From: DASYML01 sp036009045
GTDB taxonomy: Bacteria > Acidobacteriota > Blastocatellia > Pyrinomonadales > Pyrinomonadaceae
Assembly: GCA_036009045.1 (NCBI GenBank)
Contig: DASYML010000086.1
Span: 1-32,659, forward strand
Direction: 5' to 3'
Length of the DNA: 32,659 bases
Part shown: in pieces, positions 32,565 through 32,659 of the stretch
How the letters are laid out: every line of letters begins with the position of its first letter
How positions within the stretch are numbered: the stretch's first letter is position 1
Program-made: the position numbers and the translations under genes
Notes under the pieces: model-generated
Told to the model about the DNA's origin: nothing
The model's input: the letters and a program-made list of their open reading frames with translations, nothing else
The model's database searches: none

Positions 32565-32594
32565 ATTTTAAGCGTAACCCAGACACAAGAGCAA
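32565..32594 (-). promoter_or_regulatory. Possible promoter of the beta-propeller gene
   Basis: On the minus strand TTGCTC (32594-32589) precedes TAAAAT (32570-32565) by 18 bases. Transcription would start about 100 bases before the GTG at 32455. The match is modest. Confidence 0.35.
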
Positions 32595-32659
32595 GTCGGA
32601 AGTAGGAAGGCGCAAAGATGAAAGACGGATTATTCATCTTGAAGAGCCGCACTTTCATC

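Overview
This window looks like chromosomal DNA of a GC-rich Gram-negative soil or environmental bacterium, most likely an acidobacterium of the Blastocatellia/Pyrinomonadaceae kind. The clues are a secreted protein with a Solibacter-type (TIGR03437-like) C-terminal domain, several DUF4214 proteins, a WD40 protein fused to a TonB C-terminal domain, and many large palindromes between genes. This assignment is inference; no rRNA or tRNA gene is visible. Most genes lie on the minus strand.

Layout from left to right. (1) A plus-strand PaaK-like CoA ligase (94-1425), then two large palindromes. (2) A minus-strand housekeeping and redox block, 10479 down to 1692: aldo/keto reductase, DUF62 family protein, elongation factor P with an EfpL-type loop, a WD40-TonB protein whose start overlaps the efp stop, a YdeP/FdhF-like molybdopterin oxidoreductase, and the translation factor EttA. 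(3) An ABC-2 type exporter (ATPase and permease, 8-bp overlap) at 10711-12988. (4) A pore-loop ion channel, a MarR regulator with a recognisable promoter and operator, and a secreted glycine-zipper protein (13226-16498). (5) A plus-strand S41 C-terminal processing protease (17091-18803). (6) Nth and Bcp (18880-20015), overlapping by 4 bp. (7) Two divergent secreted DUF4214 proteins, one of them fused to a matrixin metalloprotease (20272-23789). (8) A surface-polysaccharide operon of three glycosyltransferases and a coiled-coil/DUF4214 methyltransferase (24053-29688). (9) A large secreted beta-propeller/TIGR03437 protein (29843-32455).

The feature that ordinary gene calls do not explain is the intergenic DNA. 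At least fifteen palindromes of about 55-160 bp separate the genes. Their arms are built from short near-tandem words (CACAGAG, GAGGCTAG, GGAGTCA, GCGGATT, AAGGATGAAG, GCAAAGG, GCGCCTTGGCG). Some are nested, one looks like a MITE with 16-bp terminal inverted repeats, and some reach into genes: two glycosyltransferases take their TAG stop from an arm, the ion channel has its last ~19 residues encoded by one, and the ABC permease carries a low-complexity block that looks like an inserted arm. A second genome-wide type signal is the word TTGGWCCA or its complement, seen at 19 places in genes and spacers, about tenfold above a rough random expectation.

Several starts are placed differently from the longest open frame, because Shine-Dalgarno sequences, a promoter or a terminator hairpin rule out the longer form (aldo/keto reductase, MarR, glycine-zipper protein, Bcp, DUF4214 protein, methyltransferase, beta-propeller protein).
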